Source: Metabacillus bambusae (GTDB lineage Bacteria > Bacillota > Bacilli > Bacillales > Bacillaceae). Taken from it: DNA of 64,000 bases. The stretch's first letter is position 1. Every line of letters starts with the position of its first letter. Made by a program: the position numbers and the translations under genes. A model generated the notes under the pieces. It worked only from the letters and a program-made list of their open reading frames with translations. It was not told where the DNA came from and did no database searches. This document shows positions 26,490-35,686 of the stretch, piece by piece. The stretch lies in the NCBI RefSeq assembly GCF_017497975.1, contig NZ_JAGDEL010000002.1, forward strand, positions 401,157-465,156, in the 5' to 3' direction.

Positions 26490-27956
26490 ATGCTGCAACA
26501 TTTTGAAACAGATTACCTAATTTTACTCCTTTCACTGCTTTTATTATTAGGAGTTATTACAACAAAATTCTCCACTAAAATCGGCGTTCCTGCTCTTGTG
26601 TTGTTTATCGGGTTAGGAATGGTTATGGGTAGTGATGGATTAAACATTATCAATTTTAGCGATGTGAAAATCGCCCAAATCATTGGGATTATAGCGTTAG
26701 TCATTATCCTATTTGAAGGAGGGCTAAAAACGAAATGGAGTTCTGTTAAGAAGGTTGCTGCTCCATCCCTTTCATTAGCAACAATTGGTGTCCTAATAAC
26801 GACTTCAATAACTGCTTTAGGAGCAAAAGTGATTTTTGACATGGACTGGCTCGAGTCTTTTTTGATCGGAGCAATTGTTGGTTCAACAGATGCTGCTGCA
26901 GTATTTGCGATCTTAGCTGGACAAAATGTGAAAGAAAAACTAACCTCTACATTAGAAGCAGAATCGGGAACAAACGTTCCTATGGCCATGTTTTTAACCA
27001 TATCCACAATCCAGTTAATGACTTCTGATGACTCTAATATTGTCATGCTGATTTTATCATTTTTCTGGCAAATGAGCATTGGACTTCTTCTTGGTTACGG
27101 ACTTGGATGGCTAGCCACAAAATCAATTAATAAAATCAATTTAGACTTTAACGGATTATATCCTGTTTTTACTTTAGTATTCGCGATCCTTTCATATAGT
27201 GTCACTTCTATGCTTAACGCGAGTGGACTTTTTGCTGTTTATGTAACTGCACTTGTAATTGGCAATAAGGATCTTACATATCGAAACTCAATTTTGCGAT
27301 TTCATGCAGGGTTGGCCTGGATGATGCAAATTTTAATGTTTATTATTCTCGGATTATTAGTTTCCCCTTCTCAGTTATTTGATTTGGATTTAATTTGGAA
27401 AGCTTTGCTTCTATCAGTGATTCTTATTGTGATCGCTCGCCCTGCCGCTATATATGCGGCACTATCATACTTTCCATTTTCTTCAAAGGAATTTCTTTTT
27501 ATTTCGTGGGCAGGATTACGAGGAGCTGTCCCAATTGTACTTGCAACCTTTCCATTCATTGATGGCGTCGAAAATAGTCATGTTATCTTTCATATTGTTT
27601 TCTTCGTTGTCTTAACTTCTGCCCTTGTGCAAGGATCTACTATTCCATTAGTTGCAAAAAAGCTTGGACTTACAGAACCAGAAAAGGATATTTCTCCTGA
27701 TTTACTTGAAGTCATCTCACTGGGCAAGGTAAACGCTGAATTAATTGAATACGCAGTTAGTCAAAAATGCAGCTTGTTAAATAAGCAAGTAAAGGATATT
27801 ACGTTCCCTGAAAAGGTATGGGTGAATGCCCTTATTAGAAACAAGGACCTTTTTCCACCCAGTAATAATTTAACGATTAAAAACGGTGATATTTTGTATA
27901 TTCTAGCTGATAAGAAAAGTATTTCTGACTTGAAGGAGTTGCTGAATGTTGAATGA
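26490..27956 (+). CDS. CPA1 family cation/proton antiporter with C-terminal RCK_C domain
   Basis: Membrane antiporter of the NhaP2/CvrA type (potassium or sodium for protons), 488 residues. About 12-13 hydrophobic helices fill residues 8-390, and a TrkA-C/RCK_C regulatory domain lies at about 400-488 (KQVKDITFPEKVWVNALIR, NGDILYILAD). The discontinuous-helix region GSTDAAAVFAIL is present. The next core helix reads ESGTNVPMA, where family members generally have ESGxNDPMA; the Asp expected to bind the ion is Val 163 (GTT at 26976-26978). The start ATG is behind TTAGGAGG. Convergent with the NERD gene, with only five bases between the stops. Transport function is therefore uncertain. Confidence 0.82.
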   Translation: MLQHFETDYLILLLSLLLLLGVITTKFSTKIGVPALVLFIGLGMVMGSDGLNIINFSDVKIAQIIGIIALVIILFEGGLKTKWSSVKKVAAPSLSLATIGVLITTSITALGAKVIFDMDWLESFLIGAIVGSTDAAAVFAILAGQNVKEKLTSTLEAESGTNVPMAMFLTISTIQLMTSDDSNIVMLILSFFWQMSIGLLLGYGLGWLATKSINKINLDFNGLYPVFTLVFAILSYSVTSMLNASGLFAVYVTALVIGNKDLTYRNSILRFHAGLAWMMQILMFIILGLLVSPSQLFDLDLIWKALLLSVILIVIARPAAIYAALSYFPFSSKEFLFISWAGLRGAVPIVLATFPFIDGVENSHVIFHIVFFVVLTSALVQGSTIPLVAKKLGLTEPEKDISPDLLEVISLGKVNAELIEYAVSQKCSLLNKQVKDITFPEKVWVNALIRNKDLFPPSNNLTIKNGDILYILADKKSISDLKELLNVE

Positions 27957-27961
27957 AGTTT

Positions 27962-28945
27962 TTAAGGTATGAAATACACCCTATCCTTTGTTTTACCTTC
28001 ATGAACATAATTTAATGTACTAAAAAACTTTGTTGCACTAGTGCGTGATGAGATGTGAAGAAATGACCGGAGCTGTTGATTTGTTATTTTATTTCCAAAA
28101 AGATATTTGTATTCTTCTAGAGTTTTGAAGTGGGCATCTTTCGCTTTATGTTTACAAATTGAACATCGCCAAGATCCTTGTGCTCTTTTAGCAGGAAATT
28201 GCCCGCAGTCTGGACATTGCACTCCAGTTAGAATGTCATTTTTTGAAATATTATAATGGGTAAATAAGTCAACATCTTCTTCAATATGCTTTTCAATAAG
28301 AGTCTTTGATAACTTTTTAAGGGAAGATTTTGTTAATAACTGTTCTTTAAACTTCTTTTCTAGAACTCCTATTTTGAAAGGAATGTTCGCGCTATGAAGG
28401 ATTTGTGATTTAAGTGACTTTGAGGCTTTTATAATGCTAGAAGGATTACTGATAACAACAAAACTTTGACAGGGGATACGTGGAAATTTATGATCTCCCA
28501 GCCAATTCTCTAAATGGGACTGCTGCCTTCGTATTTGAATCAGTGGGCTTGGGTAGCCTTCTTCTTTCCCATCTAACGTTCGAATCATCTGATCATATTC
28601 TTCATCAAAAAATAAAGTTCCCGCTATATTTTTCACTTCGAGGTTGCAAATAAAAAATGGTGAAGCAATAAGTGTATCGATTTGAAAAAAATGATTCTTA
28701 TCTTTTAGCCTAATATTATTGAAAATAAGATAATTATCATTGATGTAGCTTAAATAGTAGGCAATTGACTTTTCCCCTTTATATCCTGCAAGCTTTTTTG
28801 CATAATCTTTCACTAAAATAGGATAGCTACTGTGCGATTTTCGAAGTCTATTTACTATCGCCTCTAACTTTAATAGCTCAGAAGACTTTTTTTGTTCTTT
28901 AATAATCAGGTTATTCACTCCTTTATGTTTTGGATCACGTATCAA
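27962..28945 (-). CDS. NERD-domain protein with zinc ribbon
   Basis: Protein of up to 327 residues with a nuclease-related NERD domain at about 55-165 (GYKGEKSIAYYLSYIND, QIDTLIASPFFICNLEVKNIAG). It ends with a zinc-ribbon CPDCGQFPAKR / WRCSICKHKA (about 240-270) and a basic C-terminus. NERD domains resemble a restriction-endonuclease core, and the Asp and Glu-x-Lys (EVK) are present, so nuclease activity is possible but unproven. The start is unclear: a TTG at 28945 has no ribosome site, while AAAGGAGTG lies ten codons in and points to a CTG or ATT codon at about 28912-28917. Confidence 0.8.
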   Translation of the reverse strand: MIRDPKHKGVNNLIIKEQKKSSELLKLEAIVNRLRKSHSSYPILVKDYAKKLAGYKGEKSIAYYLSYINDNYLIFNNIRLKDKNHFFQIDTLIASPFFICNLEVKNIAGTLFFDEEYDQMIRTLDGKEEGYPSPLIQIRRQQSHLENWLGDHKFPRIPCQSFVVISNPSSIIKASKSLKSQILHSANIPFKIGVLEKKFKEQLLTKSSLKKLSKTLIEKHIEEDVDLFTHYNISKNDILTGVQCPDCGQFPAKRAQGSWRCSICKHKAKDAHFKTLEEYKYLFGNKITNQQLRSFLHISSRTSATKFFSTLNYVHEGKTKDRVYFIP

Positions 28946-29146
28946 AAATGGTATTCGCTATAATCGGTAGATATCCTGCAACTATTTTAATAATTTTAGA
29001 TGTATTTTATATATTAAAGAGTTGGTTCTTTAAAGGGAGTAATACATTTTGTTTTACTGATGAAATCTGACTGAAACTTCTACTTTTTTATTCATTTTTT
29101 AGTGGATTGAATCAACTTCATTTTTTCGATACTCTTTCCGAGCGAA

Positions 29147-29767
29147 TTGAACCTAGTTTTCTATTTTTTGAACCACACTCATCTAATATTTAACCAGTTG
29201 CTTTCTTTATTGAACCACTTTCCTCATTTATTAAACCTACTCCTTTTTCCGAGCCCGCATTCCAAGACAATTGAACCTAGTTTTCTATTTTTCGAACCAT
29301 ACTCATCTATTATTGAACCAGGTTCTTTCTCTATTGAACCACTTTCCTCTTTTATTGAACCAACTACATTTTCCGAGCCTGCATTCCTAGACGATTGAAC
29401 CTAGTTTTCCTTTTTTCGAACCACACTCATCTATTATTGAACCAGGTTCTTTCTCTATTGAACCACTTTCCTCTTTTATTGAACCTACTCTATTTTCACC
29501 CCCCTCTTTCCGAGCGAATTGAACCAAGTTTTCTATTTTCAGAACCACGCTCATCTAATATTGAACCAGTTTCTTTCTCTATTGAACCACTTTCCTCTTT
29601 TATTGAACCAACTCCATTTTCGCCCCCCCTCTTTCCGAGCGAATTAAACCAAGTTTTCTATTTTCAGAACCACGCTCATCTAATATTGAACCAGTTTCTT
29701 TCTCTATTGAACCACTTTCCTCTTTTATTGAACCAACTCAATTTTCCAACCCCTCATCTCAAGCCAA
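29147..29767. repeat. Five tandem copies of a 124-bp unit built of 21-bp sub-repeats
   Basis: Units begin at 29147, 29271, 29395, 29519 and 29644, and a remnant begins at 29768; spacing is 124, 124, 124, 125 and 124 bases. Inside each unit the motif TTGAACC (or GAACCA) recurs every 21 bases, for example at 29519, 29540, 29561, 29582 and 29603, followed by a spacer of about 41 bases with TTTCCGAGCGAA. Partial copies flank the array from about 29100. The unit length is not a multiple of three, so the reading frame rotates from copy to copy and the open frames here are not credible genes. Confidence 0.9.
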
Positions 29768-29772
29768 TTAAA

Positions 29773-30127
29773 CTAGCTATTAAAACCACACCATAAAAAA
29801 ACCTCCCAAGCCATAGCGTCAGGAGGTCCTAAACTTTCTATTTCAATACCCATTCTCAAAAAAAGCCATTTGAAATACCAATAAAAACTATCCTTCTTTA
29901 TTCTTTCCAATGTGCGATAGTTAACATGGACAATCCCAAAGCGTTTTCTGTAGCCTTCTGCCCATTCGAAGTTATCCATCAATGACCATGTTAGATAGCC
30001 TTTTATATTTACACCTGATTCGATGCTTCTGCTTAATGCAGTTAAGTGCTGTTTTAAATATTTAATACGTCTTTCGTCTCTTACGCGTCCAGCTACAGGT
30101 TCATCATTGTTGCATGAGTCATTTTCT
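29773..30127 (-). pseudogene. GH1 beta-glucosidase relic (C-terminal part)
   Basis: The minus strand reads DEPVAGRVRDERRIKYLKQH, then GVNIKGYLTWSLMDNFEWAE, then GYRKRFGIVHVNY and KDSFYWY, the well-known C-terminal segment of glycoside hydrolase family 1 enzymes. Only about 85 conserved residues remain; the catalytic N-terminal two thirds are missing and the end is replaced by unrelated residues. Immediately upstream is the SGNH esterase gene. It is a deletion relic, not a functional enzyme. Confidence 0.8.
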
Positions 30128-30166
30128 TAACCTCCGAGTTCAAAAATATCAACACGAGGAAAACCG

Positions 30167-30790
30167 TTATTTCAACTGATCTTCAACCGCTTTAATCCAG
30201 GTACTCGCCATTAGCATATTTCCTGCTGGATTCATATGAACACCATCTGTTGTCAGCTTGTAGTCGTTCCCTGATTGTAAATAGTTAATAAATGCTTTAT
30301 GTGTTGGAACAACTGTTGCATGAAATTCCTTTGCTACTTTATGAACAATCTCAACGTAGTCAAATAATAGTTGGTTTCCTTTAGCTTTTACATCTTCTTC
30401 AATAATCGTTGGCTCCATCAGGATGATCCTTGCATTTGTTTTTTCTCTTACTTGCGTTAATAAATCGATATAGAGCTGTTGGAATTGTTCTGTTCCTATT
30501 TGCTCCATGTCCGCGTGATCTAATTGTCTCCACACATCATTTATTCCAATAGAAATTGAAATATAATCTGGATTTAAGTCAATGGCGTCCTTTTGCCATC
30601 TTTCCGCTAAATCGATAATTCGGTCGCCACCAACACCTCTGTTTAGAAATTGATAGGCTTGGTTTGGATAAGTTGTAACAAAATAATCATGAATAAGTCT
30701 TACATACCCTGAGCCTAAATTTTCAGGATCCTCATGTCTTCCCCACTCAGTTATACTATCACCGATCAATAAAACCTTTTTCACTACCAT
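30167..30790 (-). CDS. SGNH/GDSL hydrolase, possible carbohydrate acetylesterase
   Basis: Cytoplasmic esterase of 207 residues without a signal peptide. All four SGNH blocks are present: LLIGDSITEWG (Ser), NRGVGGDRI (Gly), SIGINDVW (Asn) and the C-terminal TTDGVHMNPAGN (Asp-x-x-His). This fits the family that removes acetyl groups from oligosaccharides. I chose the ATG at 30790, behind GGGAGG; an earlier in-frame ATG overlaps the ribosome site. Its position inside a mannan-use island suggests a deacetylase for acetylated manno-oligosaccharides, but that is inference. Both neighbours are gene relics, while this frame is intact. Confidence 0.85.
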   Translation of the reverse strand: MVVKKVLLIGDSITEWGRHEDPENLGSGYVRLIHDYFVTTYPNQAYQFLNRGVGGDRIIDLAERWQKDAIDLNPDYISISIGINDVWRQLDHADMEQIGTEQFQQLYIDLLTQVREKTNARIILMEPTIIEEDVKAKGNQLLFDYVEIVHKVAKEFHATVVPTHKAFINYLQSGNDYKLTTDGVHMNPAGNMLMASTWIKAVEDQLK

Positions 30791-30808
30791 TTCATTACCT
30801 CCCACATT

Positions 30809-31150
30809 CTATTTCTTTGCTTGAACATTTTTTCGATACCATTCTTTTAAAACGTTTTCAGCCTTTTTACCATAAATGTCGAAGTAAGTATTTGACTTAG
30901 CTTCTGCTAATGGATAAAGTTTTGTACTCCAGTCCCACCAAAAAAATCCACCAAACCAAGGCTCGTCCCAAAATACTTTCATAACCGAACTATAAAAGTT
31001 TGCTTGTTCATCTTAACTATACGGAAGTTCTGTATGTTCAAAATCCCAAGGTATCATCGCACAGCCTTCAGCACTTCGACAACCAATTTCCATGAAGACA
31101 ATTGGCTTGTTAAACCTTTCGTGGAGCTTAACTAATTTCACTTTCACGTT
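30809..31150 (-). pseudogene. Second GH113-like glycoside hydrolase, C-terminal relic
   Basis: The minus strand codes NKPIVFMEIGCRSAEG, PWDFEHTELPYS, a TAA stop (31016-31018), then in the same frame DEQANFYSSVMKVFW, WFGGFFWWDW and YGKKAENVLKEWY to a TAG at 30809-30811. This matches the C-terminal third of GH113 mannanases, and the intact copy at 35687 shares the pattern FFAEAGCPSR ... GFGLWDW ... YGKPAEKVI. The 5' two thirds are gone and the remainder is joined directly to an aldo-keto reductase relic near 31150. Confidence 0.75.
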
Positions 31151-31434
31151 TTCAACAATTTGCTCAACACGACTAGCTTCAATCAGAGCTGATGCAACCC
31201 CACTTCTTTTCTCAAAGACCAAGCGATAGCTAATTGGGCAACTGTTTGATTTCTTTCATCTGCTATCACTTTTAGTTTTTGTACTTTCTCAATTCGAGCT
31301 TTTGTCACTTGATCAGCAGAAATCGTATCAACACCCTTGGCAACACGGGAGTCATTAGGTATTCCTTCTATATATTTTGTAGTAAGTATAGCTGGAACCA
31401 TAAGTCCACTCTTACCGAAATTTTTGTATATCAT
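31150..31434 (-). pseudogene. Aldo-keto reductase relic (YghZ-like)
   Basis: Reads MIYKNFGKSGLMVPAI, then jumps to LTTKYIEGIPNDSRVAKG and RNQTVAQLAIAWSLRKE, so the middle of the barrel (about 200 residues) is deleted. A frameshift near 31200 moves the end, GVASALIEASRVEQIVENVK, into another frame. These segments are typical of YghZ-type L-glyceraldehyde-3-phosphate reductases. The 3' end runs into the GH113 relic, making a chimeric dead locus. Confidence 0.75.
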
Positions 31435-31514
31435 TTTGTCATACCTGGTAGAGTTTGGTGTGTAAGAAATTAAAATAATCTCCCATACATTTAAAATTCT
31501 TATATTTTTGGCAT

Positions 31515-32579
31515 TCACACTTTATTTAGTCTAGCCGTTGATTCACGAAGCAAAATTGTTCCACCCAGTTGCACCTTCTCAAAAGGTAAATGTTTTTCTC
31601 TCATTCTTCTCATTAACATTTCAACTGCTCGTTTACCCAAATCCTTTTTTGCTACATCAACAGTTGTGATTGTAGGTGTCATCGAATAGGAAAATTCCAT
31701 GTTATCAAAGCCTACAACTGAGACTTCATTTGGCACGTGATAACCTATTTCTTCTAGCTGTGTAATCATTCTTTTCGCCACATTGTCATTACAGCACACA
31801 AACGCAGTAGGCATAGTTTGCTTTGTTTGTTTTTTTAACCATTGTTTAATATCATCCCGCACTCGATCAGCATCCTCAGAATAGATAATGGTATCCTCTG
31901 GTAAAACCAACTTATTCCTCTCCATTGCACTTCTGTATCCAAGCCAGCGATCATAGAAGCTACGGGAGTATTCAACGTTTCCAACAAATTGAATGTGCTG
32001 ATGACCAAGTCCTACTAAATGATTTGTTAAATTCAAGCTACAATCGAAGCTGTTATTAAAAATCGAATCACACGGTATCAATGCATCCTCATAGTCCACC
32101 ATAATTAATGGAATATGTAAGTGATGGACCTCGAGCAATAACGCAGTAGAGACAACCCCTATACTAATCACACCTAAAAAGCCCTTTGGATTCAAAACAT
32201 TCCCAAGGCTTTCTAGGTTATTTTCTGTAAGAACAACCATGCCAGCTCCGATTGTTTCTAACATTTCACCTATGCCATCTAATATCCGCCCCCAATAACG
32301 TGATTCTTTGTTTTGGAAGCGGATATTTGGCATAAGCACTAACACACTTTTGTTATTTGTCACAGATGTATCGATCGTTTGCTGCTCATTTTGTTGATCA
32401 TGTATATCATCAATTTTCATATTTCTTTGGGCAAAGTATCCGAGCTTCGAGGCAGCTTGGAACACTTTTTCTCTTGTCGAAGGGTTTACCCCTTCTTTTC
32501 CAGACAGTGCTCTAGATACAACAAACTTTGATACACCTAAGTAATCGGCAATTTGCTGCATTGTAACTTTTTTTGCCAT
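31515..32579 (-). CDS. LacI family transcriptional regulator (1)
   Basis: Repressor of 354 residues. The N-terminal helix-turn-helix and hinge read VTMQQIADYLGVSKFVVSRA and VNPSTREKVFQAASKLGY (about residues 4-50), followed by a periplasmic-binding-like effector domain with SVLVLMPNIRF, HIQFVGNVEYSRSFYDRWLG and VVGFDNMEFSYSMTPTITTV. A region of about 25 acidic/Gln residues lies between the hinge and the core. The start ATG is behind GGTGGAG. It lies at the end of the mannan island downstream of the beta-mannosidase, separated by a family B repeat, and is likely to respond to a mannose-containing sugar. Confidence 0.9.
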   Translation of the reverse strand: MAKKVTMQQIADYLGVSKFVVSRALSGKEGVNPSTREKVFQAASKLGYFAQRNMKIDDIHDQQNEQQTIDTSVTNNKSVLVLMPNIRFQNKESRYWGRILDGIGEMLETIGAGMVVLTENNLESLGNVLNPKGFLGVISIGVVSTALLLEVHHLHIPLIMVDYEDALIPCDSIFNNSFDCSLNLTNHLVGLGHQHIQFVGNVEYSRSFYDRWLGYRSAMERNKLVLPEDTIIYSEDADRVRDDIKQWLKKQTKQTMPTAFVCCNDNVAKRMITQLEEIGYHVPNEVSVVGFDNMEFSYSMTPTITTVDVAKKDLGKRAVEMLMRRMREKHLPFEKVQLGGTILLRESTARLNKV

Positions 32580-32633
32580 GCTTTTTTCTCACTCCACCAA
32601 CGTATTTGATCATGTTTCATGTATTTATTTTTA

Positions 32634-32773
32634 AGACTCTGTTAAACTCTGTTGTTGATTTCTGCTACAGACTTTCGCTTTCCGTGGGCGGTTCATGAGC
32701 CTCCCGCAAGAGTCTAACGTCTTATGCTCCAATCAACAATGTGCGAAAATCAACAGTGAGCTTTAACTGAGCC
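32634..32773. repeat. Dispersed repeat family B, copy 2
   Basis: A 140-base block with GACTCTGTTAAAC and TTTAACTGAGCC ends and the shared interior TTGTTGATTTCTGC, CGCTTTCCGTGGGCGG and AATCAACA. It fills much of the 330-base gap between the LacI gene and the GH2 gene. Confidence 0.75.
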
Positions 32774-32910
32774 ATTTTTAAAAGTACATACTGAACACTT
32801 AAATATTCGGTTAAATACAAGTGTCATCTATCACTAATGTTCATTAGTAGAATTACCCGGCCTATTATTATCAAAATGACGAAGGGATATGAGAGACATT
32901 CAGTTATTTC

Positions 32911-35373
32911 TTATGCAATATCGTAAACACTGCGAATTGATAGCTGTTGCTTAAATGCACCTAGACTTAGATCTTGACTCAAACTTTCCTTTTGCACGAC
33001 AATCGTTCTTTTAACTCCTGCCGAAAGATCAAAGTAATTGTCACTAAACTTGCAATCCGCTGCAGCTAATTCAAGTTCAATGTATTTTGCAAAAGCTATC
33101 GAGGATACAGCAATCTCAAACGTTTCATTCGTTTCTGTCACTTCAATTGATAGTTCTGGATTCAAGAAAGTAAAATGTTTCGGCTTCGTAAACAATAGTG
33201 TTGTCACAGTTGTTTGTTCACCATTTACATATAATGTGCACTCAAGATACGTATTTCTTATTGCATCAAAAGTCAAAAATTCACCAAATGATAATTTCTC
33301 ACATTGATTAGCAGTAAGACTTTCAATATTTGCAGTCACTGTTCCTTCTTGAAGAACTTCTGACGTATTTTTACGTAATTTCCATTCAATTCGCGCATTT
33401 ACATTTGCTAAAGAATCGTTTGTCACATGGATTTCTACATCTGTGCCTTCTTCTCTAAGTGATAACAAAACTGGTGAATAAAATTTCTTCGTGAAATAAT
33501 GCAATGCTTTCCAGCGACCGTAATAATCAATACTTGACCAAGAAGCAACCGGCCAACAGTCATTTAACTGCCAGTAAAGTGACCCCATACAACGACCGCG
33601 ATTTCTTCTCCAATGTTCTACCCCATATTTAATTGCTTCAGCCTGCAATAGCTGGGAGGCATATAGTAAAGAATCAAAGTCTTTTGGATAAAGGAAGTTT
33701 TCCGAAAGGTAAAATAGAATTTTTCCATTCGCAGCTCCATTCTTCTGGTGCTTTTCCATGACATATGAAAAAATATTGCGGTCTTCAGGCTCTGTAAATG
33801 TTTCAATTGTTTTCATTGATGGGAATGATTGAAAACCAAATTCCGAACAGAAGCGGAAATGGAACTTTTCATATTCTGAGAATGGTTTTAATCCATGCCA
33901 TACTTCCCAATAATGCATATCACCTTCATTTGGATTACGCGGTTCATTAAATCCTCCACCAGATGATGGGGATGATGACCAGTAAAAAGTCTGCGGGTCA
34001 AGTTCCTTAGCAAGCTCAGGAATAATAAACTCGAAAAGCTTGATATAGTCTGCTTTATGTTTGTAATCATCATCAGGCATATCTCCCCAATATACCCACG
34101 CTTCTTCAACTTCATTATTTCCACACCAGATTCCTAGACTTGCATGGTGACGAATTCGCTTCATATTGTCGATTACTTCTTGTTCAACTGTTTCTCTAAA
34201 CTCATCATTTAAATCGTACATACTGCAAGCAAACATGAAGTCCTGCCAAACGATTAGCCCTTTTTCATCACATAAATCAAAGAAATAATCCTCAGGGTAA
34301 ATTCCACCACCCCAAACACGGATCATATTAAAGTTAGCTTCCACACAATCATTGATTAATCGTTCGGTTCTTTCTGATGAATTTCTCGCTAATAAATTAT
34401 CTTCTGGAATGTAGTTCGCACCCATCGCAAAAATCGAAAGACCATTTACTTCAAATTCGAATGATTTTCCCCATTGATCAGGTTCATGTTTTACTTTTAT
34501 CGTACGAAGTCCAATGGTTAATGCTTTTTCATCTAACAAGCCTTCCTCATTTGAAACAAGGACTTCTACCTTATATAAAGGCTGTTCTCCGTATCCATTT
34601 GGCCACCATAATTGTGGATTTGCTACATCAATAGTAATTGTTTCTTCCGATTTCATAGCCGTGATTTGTGTTGAATTGATTTCACCTGTTGGACTTGTTA
34701 GCTTCACCTCGAGGTTTACAATTTCTCCCCCTGCATCCTTTACTCTAACACGTACGTTTACACCGACCTCATGATCATGGTGATCCTGACTAACATATAC
34801 ATCTTCAATGCGACTATGATTCCACGCTAACAGTGAAACAGTGCGCCAAATTCCTAAGTCGGGAATTTGTGGACCCCAGTCCCAACCGAACATACTATGT
34901 CCTTTTCGAATATGCGGATACCCTTCAATAGCATCCGTTACTCCCCATAATTTCGTTTCATTCTGTTTTTCCGTTATATACTGAATTGGTGAGAGGAGAG
35001 TCACTTGTAAATGATTCGTTCCTTTAACTAAATAATCCTTAATATCTAATTCATAGGTACGATGCATATTGTTCGTTTTTGCAATTAATTTTCCATTCAC
35101 CATTATTTCTGAAAGTGTATCAAGACCATCAAATCGAATCGCAATCTGGCTATGACTAAGTAGTTCTTCATCAACTGAAAATTCACGAGTAAATTCATAA
35201 TCCTTTGCTGCGATTTCATAAGCATGGTCTTCATTATCACGATAAAAAGGATCATTAATCTTCCCCTGCCTTAACAAGTCATTCATAACAGAACCTGGAA
35301 CGATTGCATCTAACCATTCAGTTTCATTCGCACTCTTCATTTTCCAAGAACCATTTAATTCTATTTTCTTCAT
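32911..35373 (-). CDS. GH2 beta-mannosidase
   Basis: Cytoplasmic exo-enzyme of about 820 residues releasing mannose from the non-reducing end of beta-manno-oligosaccharides. Architecture: a sugar-binding jelly-roll (about 1-180, ELNGSWKMKSANE), an immunoglobulin-like domain, then a TIM barrel (about 290-600). Landmarks are NMIRVWGGGIYPEDYFFDLC, GLIVWQDFMFACSMY, the acid/base in WCGNNEVEEAW and the nucleophile in FRFCSEFGFQSFPS; further beta domains complete it. I chose the ATG at 35373. These features fit mannosidase-type GH2 rather than beta-galactosidase. No signal peptide is present. It is adjacent to the GH113 gene on the same strand. Confidence 0.92.
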   Translation of the reverse strand: MKKIELNGSWKMKSANETEWLDAIVPGSVMNDLLRQGKINDPFYRDNEDHAYEIAAKDYEFTREFSVDEELLSHSQIAIRFDGLDTLSEIMVNGKLIAKTNNMHRTYELDIKDYLVKGTNHLQVTLLSPIQYITEKQNETKLWGVTDAIEGYPHIRKGHSMFGWDWGPQIPDLGIWRTVSLLAWNHSRIEDVYVSQDHHDHEVGVNVRVRVKDAGGEIVNLEVKLTSPTGEINSTQITAMKSEETITIDVANPQLWWPNGYGEQPLYKVEVLVSNEEGLLDEKALTIGLRTIKVKHEPDQWGKSFEFEVNGLSIFAMGANYIPEDNLLARNSSERTERLINDCVEANFNMIRVWGGGIYPEDYFFDLCDEKGLIVWQDFMFACSMYDLNDEFRETVEQEVIDNMKRIRHHASLGIWCGNNEVEEAWVYWGDMPDDDYKHKADYIKLFEFIIPELAKELDPQTFYWSSSPSSGGGFNEPRNPNEGDMHYWEVWHGLKPFSEYEKFHFRFCSEFGFQSFPSMKTIETFTEPEDRNIFSYVMEKHQKNGAANGKILFYLSENFLYPKDFDSLLYASQLLQAEAIKYGVEHWRRNRGRCMGSLYWQLNDCWPVASWSSIDYYGRWKALHYFTKKFYSPVLLSLREEGTDVEIHVTNDSLANVNARIEWKLRKNTSEVLQEGTVTANIESLTANQCEKLSFGEFLTFDAIRNTYLECTLYVNGEQTTVTTLLFTKPKHFTFLNPELSIEVTETNETFEIAVSSIAFAKYIELELAAADCKFSDNYFDLSAGVKRTIVVQKESLSQDLSLGAFKQQLSIRSVYDIA

Positions 35374-35686
35374 TCTTCTCACCCTTCTAATTTGTTATTT
35401 TTGTTAGTTTTTTATCGGAGTAATTTTAGATAAATATAGATATATAGAATTATTTAAGCTTCCATTTGTTAAGCAATATATTAATTCAACCTATATCATT
35501 ACGAATCCAGTACATTTACTCATTTTGTTATTTTAGTTATTTTGTTTGTTATTATAAAACTAACTTTATACTAATATTCAATTATAGTAAAGACATAACA
35601 ATCATATTTTCATCCTAAAATATTCGACAAAAAAGGCAGCCCCCTAAACAAGAGTTTGCTACCTTACTGATTGTTCACCTTCATCA
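35374..35686. other. Gap between GH113 and beta-mannosidase genes
   Basis: AT-rich, 313 bases. A hairpin at 35635-35663 (GGTAGC/GCTGCC on the minus strand, then TTTTTT) probably ends GH113 transcription. The rest probably contains the beta-mannosidase promoter; I see repeated GTTATTTT motifs but no clear operator. Confidence 0.5.
35635..35663 (-). terminator. Terminator after the GH113 gene
   Basis: Minus strand GGTAGC...GCTGCC stem, then TTTTTTGTCG. Confidence 0.55.

Noticed and set aside
29147..29767. CRISPR array
   Set aside because: The repeated units are similar along their whole length with no unique spacers, and no cas genes are near.
29147..29796. Two rightward open frames (83 and 133 codons), rich in Leu, Phe, Pro and Asn
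   Set aside because: They lie wholly inside the 124-bp tandem repeats, have no ribosome site, and the frame shifts between units.
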